This document shows positions 55,588-64,000 of a DNA stretch of 64,000 nt, in pieces. The first letter of the stretch is position 1, and every line of letters starts with the position of its first letter. Under the pieces are notes generated by a model. The model was not told where the DNA came from and ran no database searches. It worked only from the letters and a program-made list of their open reading frames with translations. This DNA comes from Paenibacillus segetis. GTDB taxonomy: Bacteria; Bacillota; Bacilli; Paenibacillales; Paenibacillaceae. Location: the NCBI RefSeq assembly GCF_014639155.1, contig NZ_BMFT01000001.1, positions 186,001 through 250,000 on the forward strand, given 5' to 3'. The position numbers and the translations under genes were made by a program.

Positions 55588-56475
55588 ATGAAAAGTTTCA
55601 CCTCGAGAAAAGCGCCATATCTCTTCATTGCACCGGCGATCATTTTACTCACTTTGTTTTCGTTATTGCCTATACTCGTGGCCTTGTTCATTAGTTTTAC
55701 TGATATGGACTTGGCGGGGTTAGCAGACTATTCAAATTTGAGTTTTATTGGCTTTAAAAATTATATCGAGGTGCTTGCGGATCCGGTATTTTTAAAAGCC
55801 ATTTTTAATACGTTGTTTTACGTTATTGTTGGCGTACCACTCGTTATTGTCACATCACTTGGTGTAGCTTTATTGATTAACTTAGGTGTTTCAAAAGTTT
55901 TCAAGGTGTTCCGTGTTGTCTATTATTTACCATCTGTTACTAATGTTGTAGCAGTAGCGGTAGTCTGGACTTACTTGTACAACCCGGCATTTGGTCTGTT
56001 CAATTACATTCTAGAATCCATGAACTTATCTGCAATTCCGTGGTTAACGGAGCCTACAGTAGCCAAAGTATCATTGATTCTCATGGCGCTCTGGAGAGCC
56101 GTAGGGTTAAATATGATCATTTTCATTGCTGCACTACAAGGTATTCCAAGGTCATACTATGAAGCTGCGCAATTGGATGGAGCCAATACGTGGCAACAGG
56201 TTACGAAAATTACAGTTCCGATGTTGCGCTTCGCGATTTTCTTCGTATCGATTACGACGATGATCGGATGGCTGCAGTTCTTCGAAGAACCATTCATTAT
56301 GACCAAGGGTGGACCGCTTGACGGTACGATGTCAGCAGCATTGTTTATTTATAAAAATGGTTTCCAATTGAGCAACTTTGGATATGCTGCGGCTGGATCA
56401 TTTATATTATTTATTGCTGTTATTGCGGTAACGTTGGTTCAGTACAGAATGCAATCTAAAGAATCAGATTATTAA
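55588..56475 (+). CDS. Oligosaccharide ABC importer permease (MalF/UgpA-type)
   Basis: 295 residues, six membrane helices, EAA loop SYYEAAQLDGANTWQQVTKITVPM. It forms the channel with the next gene product. No ATPase gene accompanies the cluster, so a shared MsmX-type ATPase is expected. AAGGAAGTG lies upstream of the ATG. Confidence 0.94.
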   Translation: MKSFTSRKAPYLFIAPAIILLTLFSLLPILVALFISFTDMDLAGLADYSNLSFIGFKNYIEVLADPVFLKAIFNTLFYVIVGVPLVIVTSLGVALLINLGVSKVFKVFRVVYYLPSVTNVVAVAVVWTYLYNPAFGLFNYILESMNLSAIPWLTEPTVAKVSLILMALWRAVGLNMIIFIAALQGIPRSYYEAAQLDGANTWQQVTKITVPMLRFAIFFVSITTMIGWLQFFEEPFIMTKGGPLDGTMSAALFIYKNGFQLSNFGYAAAGSFILFIAVIAVTLVQYRMQSKESDY

Positions 56476-56493
56476 AAGAATGGGGGTGAACCG

Positions 56494-57321
56494 ATGAAAG
56501 GAAATAAAAAGGATAAATTATTTCAATGGACTGCGGGGATTGTATTAACAATTGGAGGTATTTTGTTTGTACTTCCTTTCTTTTGGATGATCTTATCGTC
56601 CTTTAAGATGGAAAGTGAAGTTATTCAGATCCCTCCAACATTGTGGCCGAAAGAATTTACTATGGAGAACTATAAAAATCTATTTGAAAATATGAACTTT
56701 GGTGTGTATTTGAAAAATACATTGATAATTGTTCTTTTCTCATTCTTTGGCATGTTCTTAAATGCGATGGCCGGCTTTGGCTTTGCCAAGTATAACTTTA
56801 AAGGGAAAGAAAGTACGTTCCTTTTAGTGTTGGCAACGATGATGATCCCAAGTCAAGTAACGATGATCCCGGTTTATCTAATCTTAAATAAAATGAATTT
56901 GACGGACACCATGTTGGGGATCGTATTGCCTGGTCTCGTGGGTGCGTTCGGAATTTTCTTGTTCCGTCAATTTATGACGACTATTCCAGATGAAATTCTG
57001 GAAGCAACAAGACTTGATGGAGCTAGTGAGTTTAGGATTTTCTTGCAGATTATTCTTCCGGTGTCGAAGCCGATTCTTGCTGTACAAGGTATTCTTGCCT
57101 TTATCGGTGGATGGAACAGCTTCCTATGGCCGTTAATCATGGCGAACAATGAACGATTATATACCTTGTCCGTCGGGCTCTCATTACTGAAAAGCCAGTA
57201 CGGTGGAAATTTTGCCTTGCAAATGGCGGGTGCAACCTTCATGGTGATGCCTGTTATTATCATCTTTATTATTTTCCAAAAAAATATTATTGAGAATTAC
57301 ACGACTTCCGGTTCGAAATAA
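56494..57321 (+). CDS. Oligosaccharide ABC importer permease (MalG/UgpE-type)
   Basis: 275 residues, six membrane helices, EAA loop EILEATRLDGASEFRIFLQIILPV. GGGGGTGA lies 4 bp before the ATG. Last gene of the rightward LacI-controlled operon; two hairpins follow in the 236-bp gap. Confidence 0.94.
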   Translation: MKGNKKDKLFQWTAGIVLTIGGILFVLPFFWMILSSFKMESEVIQIPPTLWPKEFTMENYKNLFENMNFGVYLKNTLIIVLFSFFGMFLNAMAGFGFAKYNFKGKESTFLLVLATMMIPSQVTMIPVYLILNKMNLTDTMLGIVLPGLVGAFGIFLFRQFMTTIPDEILEATRLDGASEFRIFLQIILPVSKPILAVQGILAFIGGWNSFLWPLIMANNERLYTLSVGLSLLKSQYGGNFALQMAGATFMVMPVIIIFIIFQKNIIENYTTSGSK

Positions 57322-57354
57322 GACTCAGTGTAAAAAAACAAAAACAGTTAGTTT

Positions 57355-57391
57355 AGATACCTCAGCTCGTATTACCAGAGCTGAGGTATCT
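57355..57391 (+). terminator. Terminator hairpin after the importer operon
   Basis: A 14-bp perfect stem (AGATACCTCAGCTC with GAGCTGAGGTATCT) and 9-nt loop; short T tract. Confidence 0.75.
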
Positions 57392-57472
57392 TCGTTATGC
57401 AGCTCGTCGGTATTCGTTAGGTGACAAGTCATCCAAACATTCTATGTTTGTAGACAAAATATAAGATCCACC

Positions 57473-57508
57473 AAGCTCATGCATGGTGGATCTTTTTTTG
57501 TCCATCTC
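57473..57508. terminator. Second terminator, between convergent importer and LysR genes
   Basis: An 11-bp stem (AAGATCCACCA with TGGTGGATCTT), 10-nt loop and a run of T on the plus strand; also T-rich on the minus strand. Confidence 0.85.
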
Positions 57509-57557
57509 TGAAATGGGCTTGAATCATATAATTAGGAGACGTACTTCCTGTTTTACT

Positions 57558-58451
57558 CTAGTCAAGCACCGACAAATAGCTGCTAAATTGATTTATCAAC
57601 GCGGAGCGGTGGCGTTCCTTATTCGTCACGGCATAGACATAACGTTCTATTAGATTACCGGGGATTGGGCGCATCTGAAGGAGTCCACGATCGACCTCAC
57701 TCTGGACGGCCATCCGAGAAACGAAGGATACATGTGCTCCAAGTATAACCGCTTGTTTAATAGCTTCAAGCGAATCCAATTCCATATAGTAGGGCAGTCG
57801 CCGATCATGATTTTCCAACCATTTATCCGTCATTCTTCGCGTGCTGGATTCTTTGCCATGCAGAACAAAGGATGAAGAGGCAATTAGATCAGGCGTTAAG
57901 TTCTCGAGGGTAGCTAAGGGATGGGTTGGTGAATGAATGAGCACTAATTCGTCTTCGCATAGGGCATCGGCTACCAATGTAGAAGTGGTAAAAGGTTCAG
58001 CGGAGATAATGCCAATATCAATTTCATGGTGCTCCAGCATGTCTTTTACGATGGGGGCCGTCTTGACGAAGAGAGAAAGTTGGATCCCAGGGTGCTCCTT
58101 AACAAACCGATGCAAGACAGCGGGAAGAACATAAGTAGCGGGAACATAACTTGCTCCGATTCGGATGCTTCCCCTCCGGAGCGTGTCGAATTCCATGACG
58201 ACACGTTCAGCTTCCGCCGCGAGCGCATTGATTTTGACGGCATAATGGAGCAGGGCGTAGCCGGCGTCGGTTAGTATGATTTTCCCCATTCGTGCTTCGA
58301 ACAGCTTAACGCCGAAGTCCCGTTCCAGATTTTTCATATGAAAGGTAACGGTCGGCTGCTTTAACTCAAGGATGTCTGCAACGGTTGTAATCTTGTTGTG
58401 TTTTTCGAGCAACTCCACAATACGTAGCTTTAATAGATTTAAGTTCATCAT
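57558..58451 (-). CDS. LysR-family regulator
   Basis: 297 residues: N-terminal winged helix-turn-helix (1-60; HNKITTVADILELKQPTVTFHMKNLE) and an effector domain (about 90-295). It is divergent from an AfuABC-like importer operon, and a T-N11-A palindrome lies in the gap. It probably activates that operon in response to the transported compound. Two adjacent ATG codons are possible starts. The subfamily resembles CysL/YwfK-type regulators, but the ligand is unknown. Confidence 0.92.
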   Translation of the reverse strand: MMNLNLLKLRIVELLEKHNKITTVADILELKQPTVTFHMKNLERDFGVKLFEARMGKIILTDAGYALLHYAVKINALAAEAERVVMEFDTLRRGSIRIGASYVPATYVLPAVLHRFVKEHPGIQLSLFVKTAPIVKDMLEHHEIDIGIISAEPFTTSTLVADALCEDELVLIHSPTHPLATLENLTPDLIASSSFVLHGKESSTRRMTDKWLENHDRRLPYYMELDSLEAIKQAVILGAHVSFVSRMAVQSEVDRGLLQMRPIPGNLIERYVYAVTNKERHRSALINQFSSYLSVLD

Positions 58452-58482
58452 ATTTATATCTCTCTTTCGTAGGTTCTTATCT

Positions 58483-58497
58483 ATAGATTTAATCTAT
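58483..58497. promoter_or_regulatory. LysR-type operator (T-N11-A palindrome)
   Basis: ATAGATT-T-AATCTAT: perfect 7-bp arms around one base, containing T-N11-A. It is 31 bp upstream of the LysR start and about 140 bp before the ABC operon. Confidence 0.6.
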
Positions 58498-58637
58498 GAA
58501 TGTTAACAGTATTCATTGAAATAATTAATTTTGCCTTTACATTCGCTTAACACGGGTATCGTATTTCACACGTAGACTGGTACTTGTAGGTCAATGATCA
58601 ATTACACAAAGCCAAAGCATACGAGGAAGGTAATGAT

Positions 58638-59615
58638 ATGGATTTGAACATACGCGGGCTCGGTAAAGCCTTTGGAGGAACCGTTGCCTTGCACCCGACG
58701 GATTTGACTGTACGCCAAGGAAGCTTTACGACCCTGTTAGGTCCTTCGGGCTGCGGAAAGACGACAATTCTGCGTATGATTGCAGGATTAGAAACGCCGG
58801 ATCGAGGTTCGATCTCCATTGGTGACGAGGTGATTTTTGCAGACTCTAGCAAAAGAGCAGTGCCGACACATCAACGTGGGTTCGGGATGGTATTTCAGGA
58901 TTTTGCCTTGTGGCCGCATATGACGGTATTCGAAAATGTTGCTTTTGGGCTTCGAGCAGGCAAGCGAACTACCAAAATCCGTGAAACCGTGCTGGAAGCA
59001 CTCGCAAAGGTTAAGCTGACAGGGATGGCAGAGAGATTTCCACATCAACTGTCGGGGGGGCAACAACAACGGGTCGCTTTTGCACGCGCCGTAGCAATTA
59101 CTCCACGCCTTGTATTATTCGATGAACCGCTAAGCGCATTAGATGCCGTACTACGCGAGGATATGCGTCTTGAAATGATGTCTTTAGTTCGTGACCTGGG
59201 GCTTACCGCTCTCTATGTCACCCATGACCAAGTTGAGGCAATGTCGATGTCTGATGAAGTTGTGGTGATGAATAGTGGTCGTATCTTGCAATCAGGAACA
59301 CCGGAAGAGGTATATGGCAAACCTTCAGATGCCTTTGTTGCTCGTTTTATCGGCAAATCAAATTGGCTTGTGCCAAACCAGACGATGTTTCGTCCAGAGC
59401 ACCTGATGTGGGAGCCGATGGGAGAAGATGGTCATTCTTTTCAAGTAGAGATTACGCACGTTAGCTATGTTGGAGACCGTTATGAAGTTAGGGTCAAAGC
59501 GGAAGGGCAAGAAGAGCAATGGACTGCGTATCACCACACGCGATTAGCAGTTGGTACGAAGACAGAGGTTTATTTACCACATCATCGCCTTCATCACATA
59601 GATAAATCTAAATAA
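58638..59615 (+). CDS. ABC importer ATP-binding protein (AfuC/FbpC/PotA-like)
   Basis: 325 residues. Walker A GPSGCGKTT, signature LSGGQQQR, Walker B LVLFDEPLSALD and switch His in VTHDQVEAM are all intact; a TOBE-like C-terminal domain follows from about residue 245. GAGGAAGG lies 7 bp before the ATG. First gene of a four-gene operon: ATPase, binding protein, fused permease, beta-CASP protein. The family serves ferric iron, polyamines or 2-aminoethylphosphonate and sulfate-like solutes. Confidence 0.93.
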   Translation: MDLNIRGLGKAFGGTVALHPTDLTVRQGSFTTLLGPSGCGKTTILRMIAGLETPDRGSISIGDEVIFADSSKRAVPTHQRGFGMVFQDFALWPHMTVFENVAFGLRAGKRTTKIRETVLEALAKVKLTGMAERFPHQLSGGQQQRVAFARAVAITPRLVLFDEPLSALDAVLREDMRLEMMSLVRDLGLTALYVTHDQVEAMSMSDEVVVMNSGRILQSGTPEEVYGKPSDAFVARFIGKSNWLVPNQTMFRPEHLMWEPMGEDGHSFQVEITHVSYVGDRYEVRVKAEGQEEQWTAYHHTRLAVGTKTEVYLPHHRLHHIDKSK

Positions 59616-59631
59616 AGGGAGAGATTAAATC

Positions 59632-60705
59632 ATGGTTAATTTAAATACGATTAAAAATGGATGGACAAAGGGAACGGCGCTGACGCTGACCTTAGCACTT
59701 GGCTTGACGTTGACAGCTTGTGGGAGTAATTCAAATTCTACCGCTAAAGAGGCTTCTGCTTCTACGAACAACAGTGTGCCTAGCACACAAGTAGCCGATC
59801 AAAAGCTCGTCCTTTATAGCGCGGGACCTGAAGGTCTGGCGAATAAGATCATTGAAGGCTTTGAAGCCCAAACAGGCATAAAAGTTGAAATGTTCCAAGG
59901 CACCACGGGTAAAATTCTAGCTCGTATGGAGGCAGAGAAATCTAATCCGGTTGTTGATGTTGTGATTCTGGCATCGCTACCTTCTGCTCAAGGATTAAAG
60001 AGTGATGGGCTAACGCTGCCGTATCCAGATGCTAAAAATGCAGACAAGCTTAACCCAGAATGGTCTGATTCAGAAGGGAACTATTTCAGCACGAGTGCTT
60101 CTGCTCTCGGTATCGCTTATAACACAAAGCTTGTATCAACTCCACCGACATCTTGGGAAGACTTAACTAAGCCAGAATACAAGGGACAAATTAATATTCC
60201 TGATCCGACGTTGTCAGGTTCTGCGCTTGATTTCATCACAGGTTATCTCAGCGATAAGGGAGAGAGTGGTTGGTCTTTGTTCGAAGAGTTTAGTAAGAAT
60301 GATGTTGCAGTTGCTGGAGCCAATCAAGAAGCTCTAGATCCAGTTATTACAGGTGCAAAAAGCATGGTAGCCGCTGCAGTTGACTATATGACTTACAAGG
60401 CGAAAGCCAAGGGTGAGCCAGTAGACATCGTGTATCCGAAGGAAGGCACCGTAATTAGTCCACGTCCTGCGGCAATTATGAAATCAACCCAGCATGAAGA
60501 AAATGCTAAGGCATTTATTGACTATCTTCTATCGGATGAAGCACAAAAGCTAGTATCTGATGCTGCACTTCTTCCGGGCCGTACGGACATCAAAGCTGAG
60601 AATCGCGCGAACCTGGATGAAATTCCGCTTCTCAAAGCTGATTGGTCATGGATGAATGAACATGGAACAGAAGTGACGGATAAGTTCACGAAACTATTTA
60701 AATAA
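59632..60705 (+). CDS. ABC importer substrate-binding lipoprotein (FbpA/AfuA/AEP-binding-like)
   Basis: 357 residues with lipobox LTAC (Cys about 29) and an SBP fold related to FbpA/AfuA and 2-aminoethylphosphonate-binding proteins. It starts LVLYSAGPEGLANKIIEGFE and has GTTGKILARMEAEK. I do not see the clear Tyr-Tyr pair of iron-binding FbpA, so an organic anion or phosphonate-type ligand is at least as likely as iron. GGAGAG precedes the ATG. It works with the ATPase upstream and the fused permease 2 bp downstream. Confidence 0.88.
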   Translation: MVNLNTIKNGWTKGTALTLTLALGLTLTACGSNSNSTAKEASASTNNSVPSTQVADQKLVLYSAGPEGLANKIIEGFEAQTGIKVEMFQGTTGKILARMEAEKSNPVVDVVILASLPSAQGLKSDGLTLPYPDAKNADKLNPEWSDSEGNYFSTSASALGIAYNTKLVSTPPTSWEDLTKPEYKGQINIPDPTLSGSALDFITGYLSDKGESGWSLFEEFSKNDVAVAGANQEALDPVITGAKSMVAAAVDYMTYKAKAKGEPVDIVYPKEGTVISPRPAAIMKSTQHEENAKAFIDYLLSDEAQKLVSDAALLPGRTDIKAENRANLDEIPLLKADWSWMNEHGTEVTDKFTKLFK

Positions 60706-60707
60706 AC

Positions 60708-62384
60708 ATGAGAAACTCTTCATCTTTGCGACACATTCGAGTATGGTCGATTGTCCTAGCATTACTTGTATTGACAATAATGATTGTAGTCCCTTTGATT
60801 GAAATATTTATTCAAAGTGTATATCGGGATGGTGAGCTGCAACTAGCAGCTCCATTCCGAACTTTGGCCGATGCCGAGCTCTTCAAAGTTCTATTGGGCT
60901 CGATCTGGCTAGGAATCTGCGTTATAGCGGGTACTACAGTTCTCGCACTACCACTGGCTTGGGTCATGGTGAATACTAGGCTTGCTAGGTGGCGTTGGCT
61001 GGATATCGTGTTTTTGATCCCATTTATGACACCGCCTTATATTGGCTCTATGGGCTGGATTCTCTTTATGCAAAAGAATGGGTATCTAGAGCAGCTCGTG
61101 CCTGGACTCGGGTCCATAACTCCTGCTTTCTTCACTTTCGGTGGCATGGTCATGATTATGAGTCTACATTTGTTCCCTTTCCTATATTTACTGCTGCGTG
61201 GCGCGCTTGAGCGGATTGGGGGTAGTCTTGAGGAAGCTGGAGCTGTATTAGGAGCACCGTTCATGTATCGTTTTCGGCGGATCATTGCACCGTTGCTGCT
61301 ATCTGCGTACGGTATGGGCGCTATGCTCATCTTTGTCAAAACGATTGCTGAATTTGGAACGCCTGTCACTTTCGGGAAACGTATTGGATATGAAGTCATG
61401 ACCTCGGAGATTCACAAATATATATCGAGTTGGCCGATCGATTTTGGTAAGGCGACTTCGTTAGCCTCCGTACTGCTCACCGCATGTTTGTTGATTTGGT
61501 ATGCGCAGTCGGTTCTGAGTCGGCGCTTCACTTATAGCTTGGTGGGTGGTAAGGGAATTCGTCGTTCTTCCTTGCATTCGCAAGGGAGATGGACTTGGAT
61601 CTATGTTATTTTTGTAGCTCTGTTGTTACTTCTGTCCATTGGCGTACCTTATTTCTCAATTATCGCGGCTTCAACCATGAAGCTGCGCGGAGTAGGGCTT
61701 GCTTGGAACAACTTTACGCTGGATTATTACAAGGAATTGCTGACCTGGGGCTCTACAAGCATGAGAGCGTTGATGAATAGTGTACTCCTCTCACTTGCAG
61801 CATCAACTATTGCCGTAATTCTTGGCACATGGTTTGCCATTGTCATAGGAAGATCACGTACCCGTATTGAGCGCACGACGGACTTGTTCAGTTTATTACC
61901 GAATACCGTCCCAGGTATTGTTATGGTCGTAGGTTTGATTCTGCTGTGGAATTCACCTTGGATGCCGATTCCGCTGTACAACACGTACGGTATGGTTATT
62001 TTAACGTATGTCATTTTGTTTCTTCCTTATACGGTGCAATATGTAAAAAGCGCCTATGGACAAATTGATCCCTCATTGTTTCAAGCTGGACAAGTATTTG
62101 GCGGGAAGCCGCAATACGTGTTCCGCCGTGTGTTGCTACCATTAATCGTTCCCGGTATGTTGGCAGGTTGGATGATGACGTTCACCATCGCTTCGCGGGA
62201 ACTAGTGGGTTCGTTGTTGATTCTACCACCGTCCGTTCAAACTTCAGCAACCTATATCTTTGCTCAGTTTGAACAAGGACAAGTATCTTTGGGCATGGCG
62301 ATGGCTGTCGTGTCCGTTGGGCTCACCACCGTGATGCTTGTAATTATTGAGAGCCTGGGCTCCAAAAGAAAGTGGAATGCTTGA
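60708..62384 (+). CDS. ABC importer fused permease with two transport domains (AfuB/ThiP-like)
   Basis: 558 residues with about twelve membrane helices: two BPD_transp_1 domains, each with an EAA-type loop (EEAGAVLGAPFMYRFRRI near 180 and FQAGQVFGGKPQYVFRRV near 465). One fused chain makes the whole channel, as in AfuB, FbpB and ThiP. There is no clear RBS; the ATG is 2 bp after the previous stop, so translation is coupled. Its stop overlaps the next start (TGATG). Confidence 0.93.
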   Translation: MRNSSSLRHIRVWSIVLALLVLTIMIVVPLIEIFIQSVYRDGELQLAAPFRTLADAELFKVLLGSIWLGICVIAGTTVLALPLAWVMVNTRLARWRWLDIVFLIPFMTPPYIGSMGWILFMQKNGYLEQLVPGLGSITPAFFTFGGMVMIMSLHLFPFLYLLLRGALERIGGSLEEAGAVLGAPFMYRFRRIIAPLLLSAYGMGAMLIFVKTIAEFGTPVTFGKRIGYEVMTSEIHKYISSWPIDFGKATSLASVLLTACLLIWYAQSVLSRRFTYSLVGGKGIRRSSLHSQGRWTWIYVIFVALLLLLSIGVPYFSIIAASTMKLRGVGLAWNNFTLDYYKELLTWGSTSMRALMNSVLLSLAASTIAVILGTWFAIVIGRSRTRIERTTDLFSLLPNTVPGIVMVVGLILLWNSPWMPIPLYNTYGMVILTYVILFLPYTVQYVKSAYGQIDPSLFQAGQVFGGKPQYVFRRVLLPLIVPGMLAGWMMTFTIASRELVGSLLILPPSVQTSATYIFAQFEQGQVSLGMAMAVVSVGLTTVMLVIIESLGSKRKWNA

Positions 62385-63658
62385 TGATTAAATTAAAAAT
62401 TTGGGGCGGAGCGGGCGAACATGGCCGCTCCTGTTATTTCTTCGCCGGAGAACAAAACCGGATTATGTTCGACTGTGGTGTTAAAAAAGAGGGAGAAGGC
62501 ATCTACCCACTTATGATTGCTGAGGAAATTCCCCAGTTAAACGCAATTTTCCTATCGCATGCACACGAGGATCACTCCATAGGACTACCATTATTATATA
62601 AGCATGGATATAAGGGAGACATTTGGACAACGAGGGCCACTGCGGATCAACTAGAGCGCTATTTTGACAGTTGGCGTAAATATGTGAGCAGACGTGGAGG
62701 GGAGCTTCCTTACGAAGAGAAGCACATCAAAGCGATGACTTACCGTTATCTGGAGGATTATGCACCGCCCGGAGAATGGTTCGAGCCTAGTAATGGTCTG
62801 AAATTGAAATGGGGTCGAAGTGGGCATTTGGTAGGTTCGGTGTGGTTTATGCTAGAGATGGAGGGGCGTAAGTTGTTCTTCTCCGGAGATTACAGCCGTG
62901 AATCGCAGTTGCTGGACGCGGATACCCCTACCAATTCCATAACTGATCTTTCTATAGTAGATAATGCATATGGGATGGAAAATGAATCGCAGATAATAAA
63001 GCTGGAGCAGCTTAGACAAACGGCTGAACGCGTGCTTGAAGCAGGGGGACAATTGTTACTGCCAGTTCCTGCACTTGGCCGAGGCCAGGAATTACTCATT
63101 TGGGCAGCAGAACAATTTCCCGAGTATGACCTAATTGTAGAAAAAGGGATTTGGCAGGGCCTTGAAACTATGGGAAATCGGCCTGAATGGCTTCGTAGTG
63201 GGGCTCTGGAACGGATCGAAGCAATGTTAAATAGCAACAAAGTGATTATTCCGCTGGACGATCAGGATCGTTCATCTCTATTGGAGCGGGATATACCTTG
63301 TATTATTTTTACCGGGGATGGGATGATGGAATCTCCGCAGGCACGTTGGTATTATGAGCAATTATCGCAAGGGGCGAACCATAGCGTTATTTTGACAGGT
63401 CATACGCCGCGAGGCTCGTTTGCGAGACAATTATTAAATGAAGGAACAATGACATCCGGATGTAGGGTGCAGCACATATGCTACAAGGTTCATCAAGGAC
63501 TACCTGATGTGAGCCAGATGTTGAACGAAGTACCGAGCAGGCAGGCTGTTCTGGTTCACGCCCCCAAAGAAGAAACGGATCTAGTTGTGTCGAGATTGCT
63601 GGATGAAGGGTATCATGGGTTGTATTCATTGGAACCAGGTGGAGAACTAAATATTTGA
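62384..63658 (+). CDS. Metallo-beta-lactamase / beta-CASP fold hydrolase
   Basis: 424 residues from the ATG that overlaps the permease stop (TGATG). Metal motifs: HAHEDH at 59-64, His148 in SGHLVG, Asp169 in FSGDYS. Beta-CASP elements: VPALGRGQEL, His340 in TGHTPRG and His392 in LVHAPKE. The closest known folds are CPSF/RNase J-type nucleases, but no RNA-binding tail is present. It is the last gene of a LysR-associated importer operon, unusual for a nuclease. It may hydrolyse a phosphodiester or similar bond in the imported compound. No signal peptide. Confidence 0.85.
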   Translation: MIKLKIWGGAGEHGRSCYFFAGEQNRIMFDCGVKKEGEGIYPLMIAEEIPQLNAIFLSHAHEDHSIGLPLLYKHGYKGDIWTTRATADQLERYFDSWRKYVSRRGGELPYEEKHIKAMTYRYLEDYAPPGEWFEPSNGLKLKWGRSGHLVGSVWFMLEMEGRKLFFSGDYSRESQLLDADTPTNSITDLSIVDNAYGMENESQIIKLEQLRQTAERVLEAGGQLLLPVPALGRGQELLIWAAEQFPEYDLIVEKGIWQGLETMGNRPEWLRSGALERIEAMLNSNKVIIPLDDQDRSSLLERDIPCIIFTGDGMMESPQARWYYEQLSQGANHSVILTGHTPRGSFARQLLNEGTMTSGCRVQHICYKVHQGLPDVSQMLNEVPSRQAVLVHAPKEETDLVVSRLLDEGYHGLYSLEPGGELNI

Positions 63659-63682
63659 TAGATACATTGTAATAAATTCTAG

Positions 63683-63707
63683 ACCCGCACATAAATGCGG
63701 GTTTTTT
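63683..63707 (+). terminator. Terminator of the importer/beta-CASP operon
   Basis: ACCCGCA, 6-nt loop, TGCGGGT, then a run of T. Confidence 0.88.
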
Positions 63708-63725
63708 CCTGTTATATGGGTAAAT

Positions 63726-63893
63726 ATGAAAACTGTAAATTTGTTAAAAGATTTGATCAATGGCATCAGTGACAATAAATTTTCACCAGGTAGAAATATT
63801 ACTAGAAGTGAATTTGTTAAAATCCTGGCCGGTATTGCGGGTGCGGATGTCTCGCTGTTCACGGGCAATCCATTTGCTGATGTAAGTTCTTAA
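63726..63893 (+). pseudogene. Fragment of an SLH-domain gene
   Basis: A 55-codon frame whose product contains INGISDNKFSPGRNITRSEF followed by VKILAGIAGADV and ends FADVSS. This is the middle and end of one SLH domain plus the first residues of the next (FxDV), normally part of a three-SLH anchor. There is no signal peptide, no RBS and an immediate stop, so it looks like the remnant of a deleted surface-protein gene. It lies between two terminators. Confidence 0.65.
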
Positions 63894-63918
63894 ACGGTTA
63901 GCCTAATAAATAAAACTG

Positions 63919-63974
63919 TGACCCACAAGATGGATGCTTTGCAAAAAGTGGCCTCTTGTGGGTCATTTGTGTTT
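63919..63974 (+). terminator. Terminator downstream of the SLH remnant
   Basis: A 12-bp perfect stem (TGACCCACAAGA with TCTTGTGGGTCA) with a 23-nt loop and T-rich tail. It is probably a leftover of the lost gene. Confidence 0.7.
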
Positions 63975-64000
63975 AATAGTAACGATTAAACAAGGATGGA

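Noticed and set aside
61037-61399. 120-codon minus-strand frame within the fused permease gene
   Set aside because: Shadow of the permease coding strand; no RBS, promoter or domain.

Overview
The window reads as chromosome of a spore-forming, low-to-moderate GC Firmicute, most likely Paenibacillus or a close relative. This is inferred from strong AGGAGG-type ribosome binding sites, sigma-A promoters, many carbohydrate ABC transporters with lipoprotein binding proteins, YesM/YesN two-component pairs, SLH surface anchors and GntR/MerR/LacI regulators. I see no rRNA, tRNA, CRISPR array, intact insertion sequence or prophage.

Layout. 1-5.2 kb: end of a YesM-type kinase, a membrane-anchored sugar-binding sensor and an Rbs/Xyl-type sugar ABC transporter. 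5.3-13.6 kb: TPR-GGDEF cyclase, an asymmetric heterodimeric ABC exporter, a degenerate M23 protein, a DUF1801 protein and a membrane GGDEF cyclase. 13.7-25 kb: TetR regulator with a hydrolase, an MFS pump with a divergent MerR/TipAS regulator, a YgjP-like metallopeptidase, a large secreted two-domain peptidase, MocR regulator with EamA transporter and a reductase/epimerase, and a small lipoprotein. 25-33 kb: the most unusual region. A cytoplasmic GntR/solute-binding-protein fusion is divergent from three secreted proteins built from SLH, cohesin, CBM-like, propeller and dockerin modules, preceded by a strong promoter and a folded-looking leader. 33-42.5 kb: MerR with two aldo/keto reductases, then a YesM/YesN pair next to a sugar ABC transporter. 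42.5-47.1 kb: a small unknown protein, EamA transporter, PAF-AH-like hydrolase and MATE pump. 47.2-57.5 kb: LacI regulator, GH94 phosphorylase, GH3 beta-glucosidase and a divergent ABC importer, with four copies of one palindromic operator. 57.5-63.7 kb: LysR regulator, AfuABC-type importer and a beta-CASP metallo-beta-lactamase protein. The window ends with a fragment of an SLH gene.

How the genes work together. Three sugar-uptake modules each carry their own sensor: three-component at 1-5 kb, YesM/YesN at 35-42 kb, LacI at 47-57 kb. The LacI module has the gene content I recall for the Listeria sophorose / 1,2-beta-oligoglucan locus. The cohesin/dockerin trio looks like an enzyme-free surface scaffold: one protein is wall-anchored by SLH domains and displays a cohesin, and the other two each carry both a cohesin and a dockerin, so they could form chains on the cell surface. 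This assembly is inferred from domain content and is the best candidate for a little-described system here.
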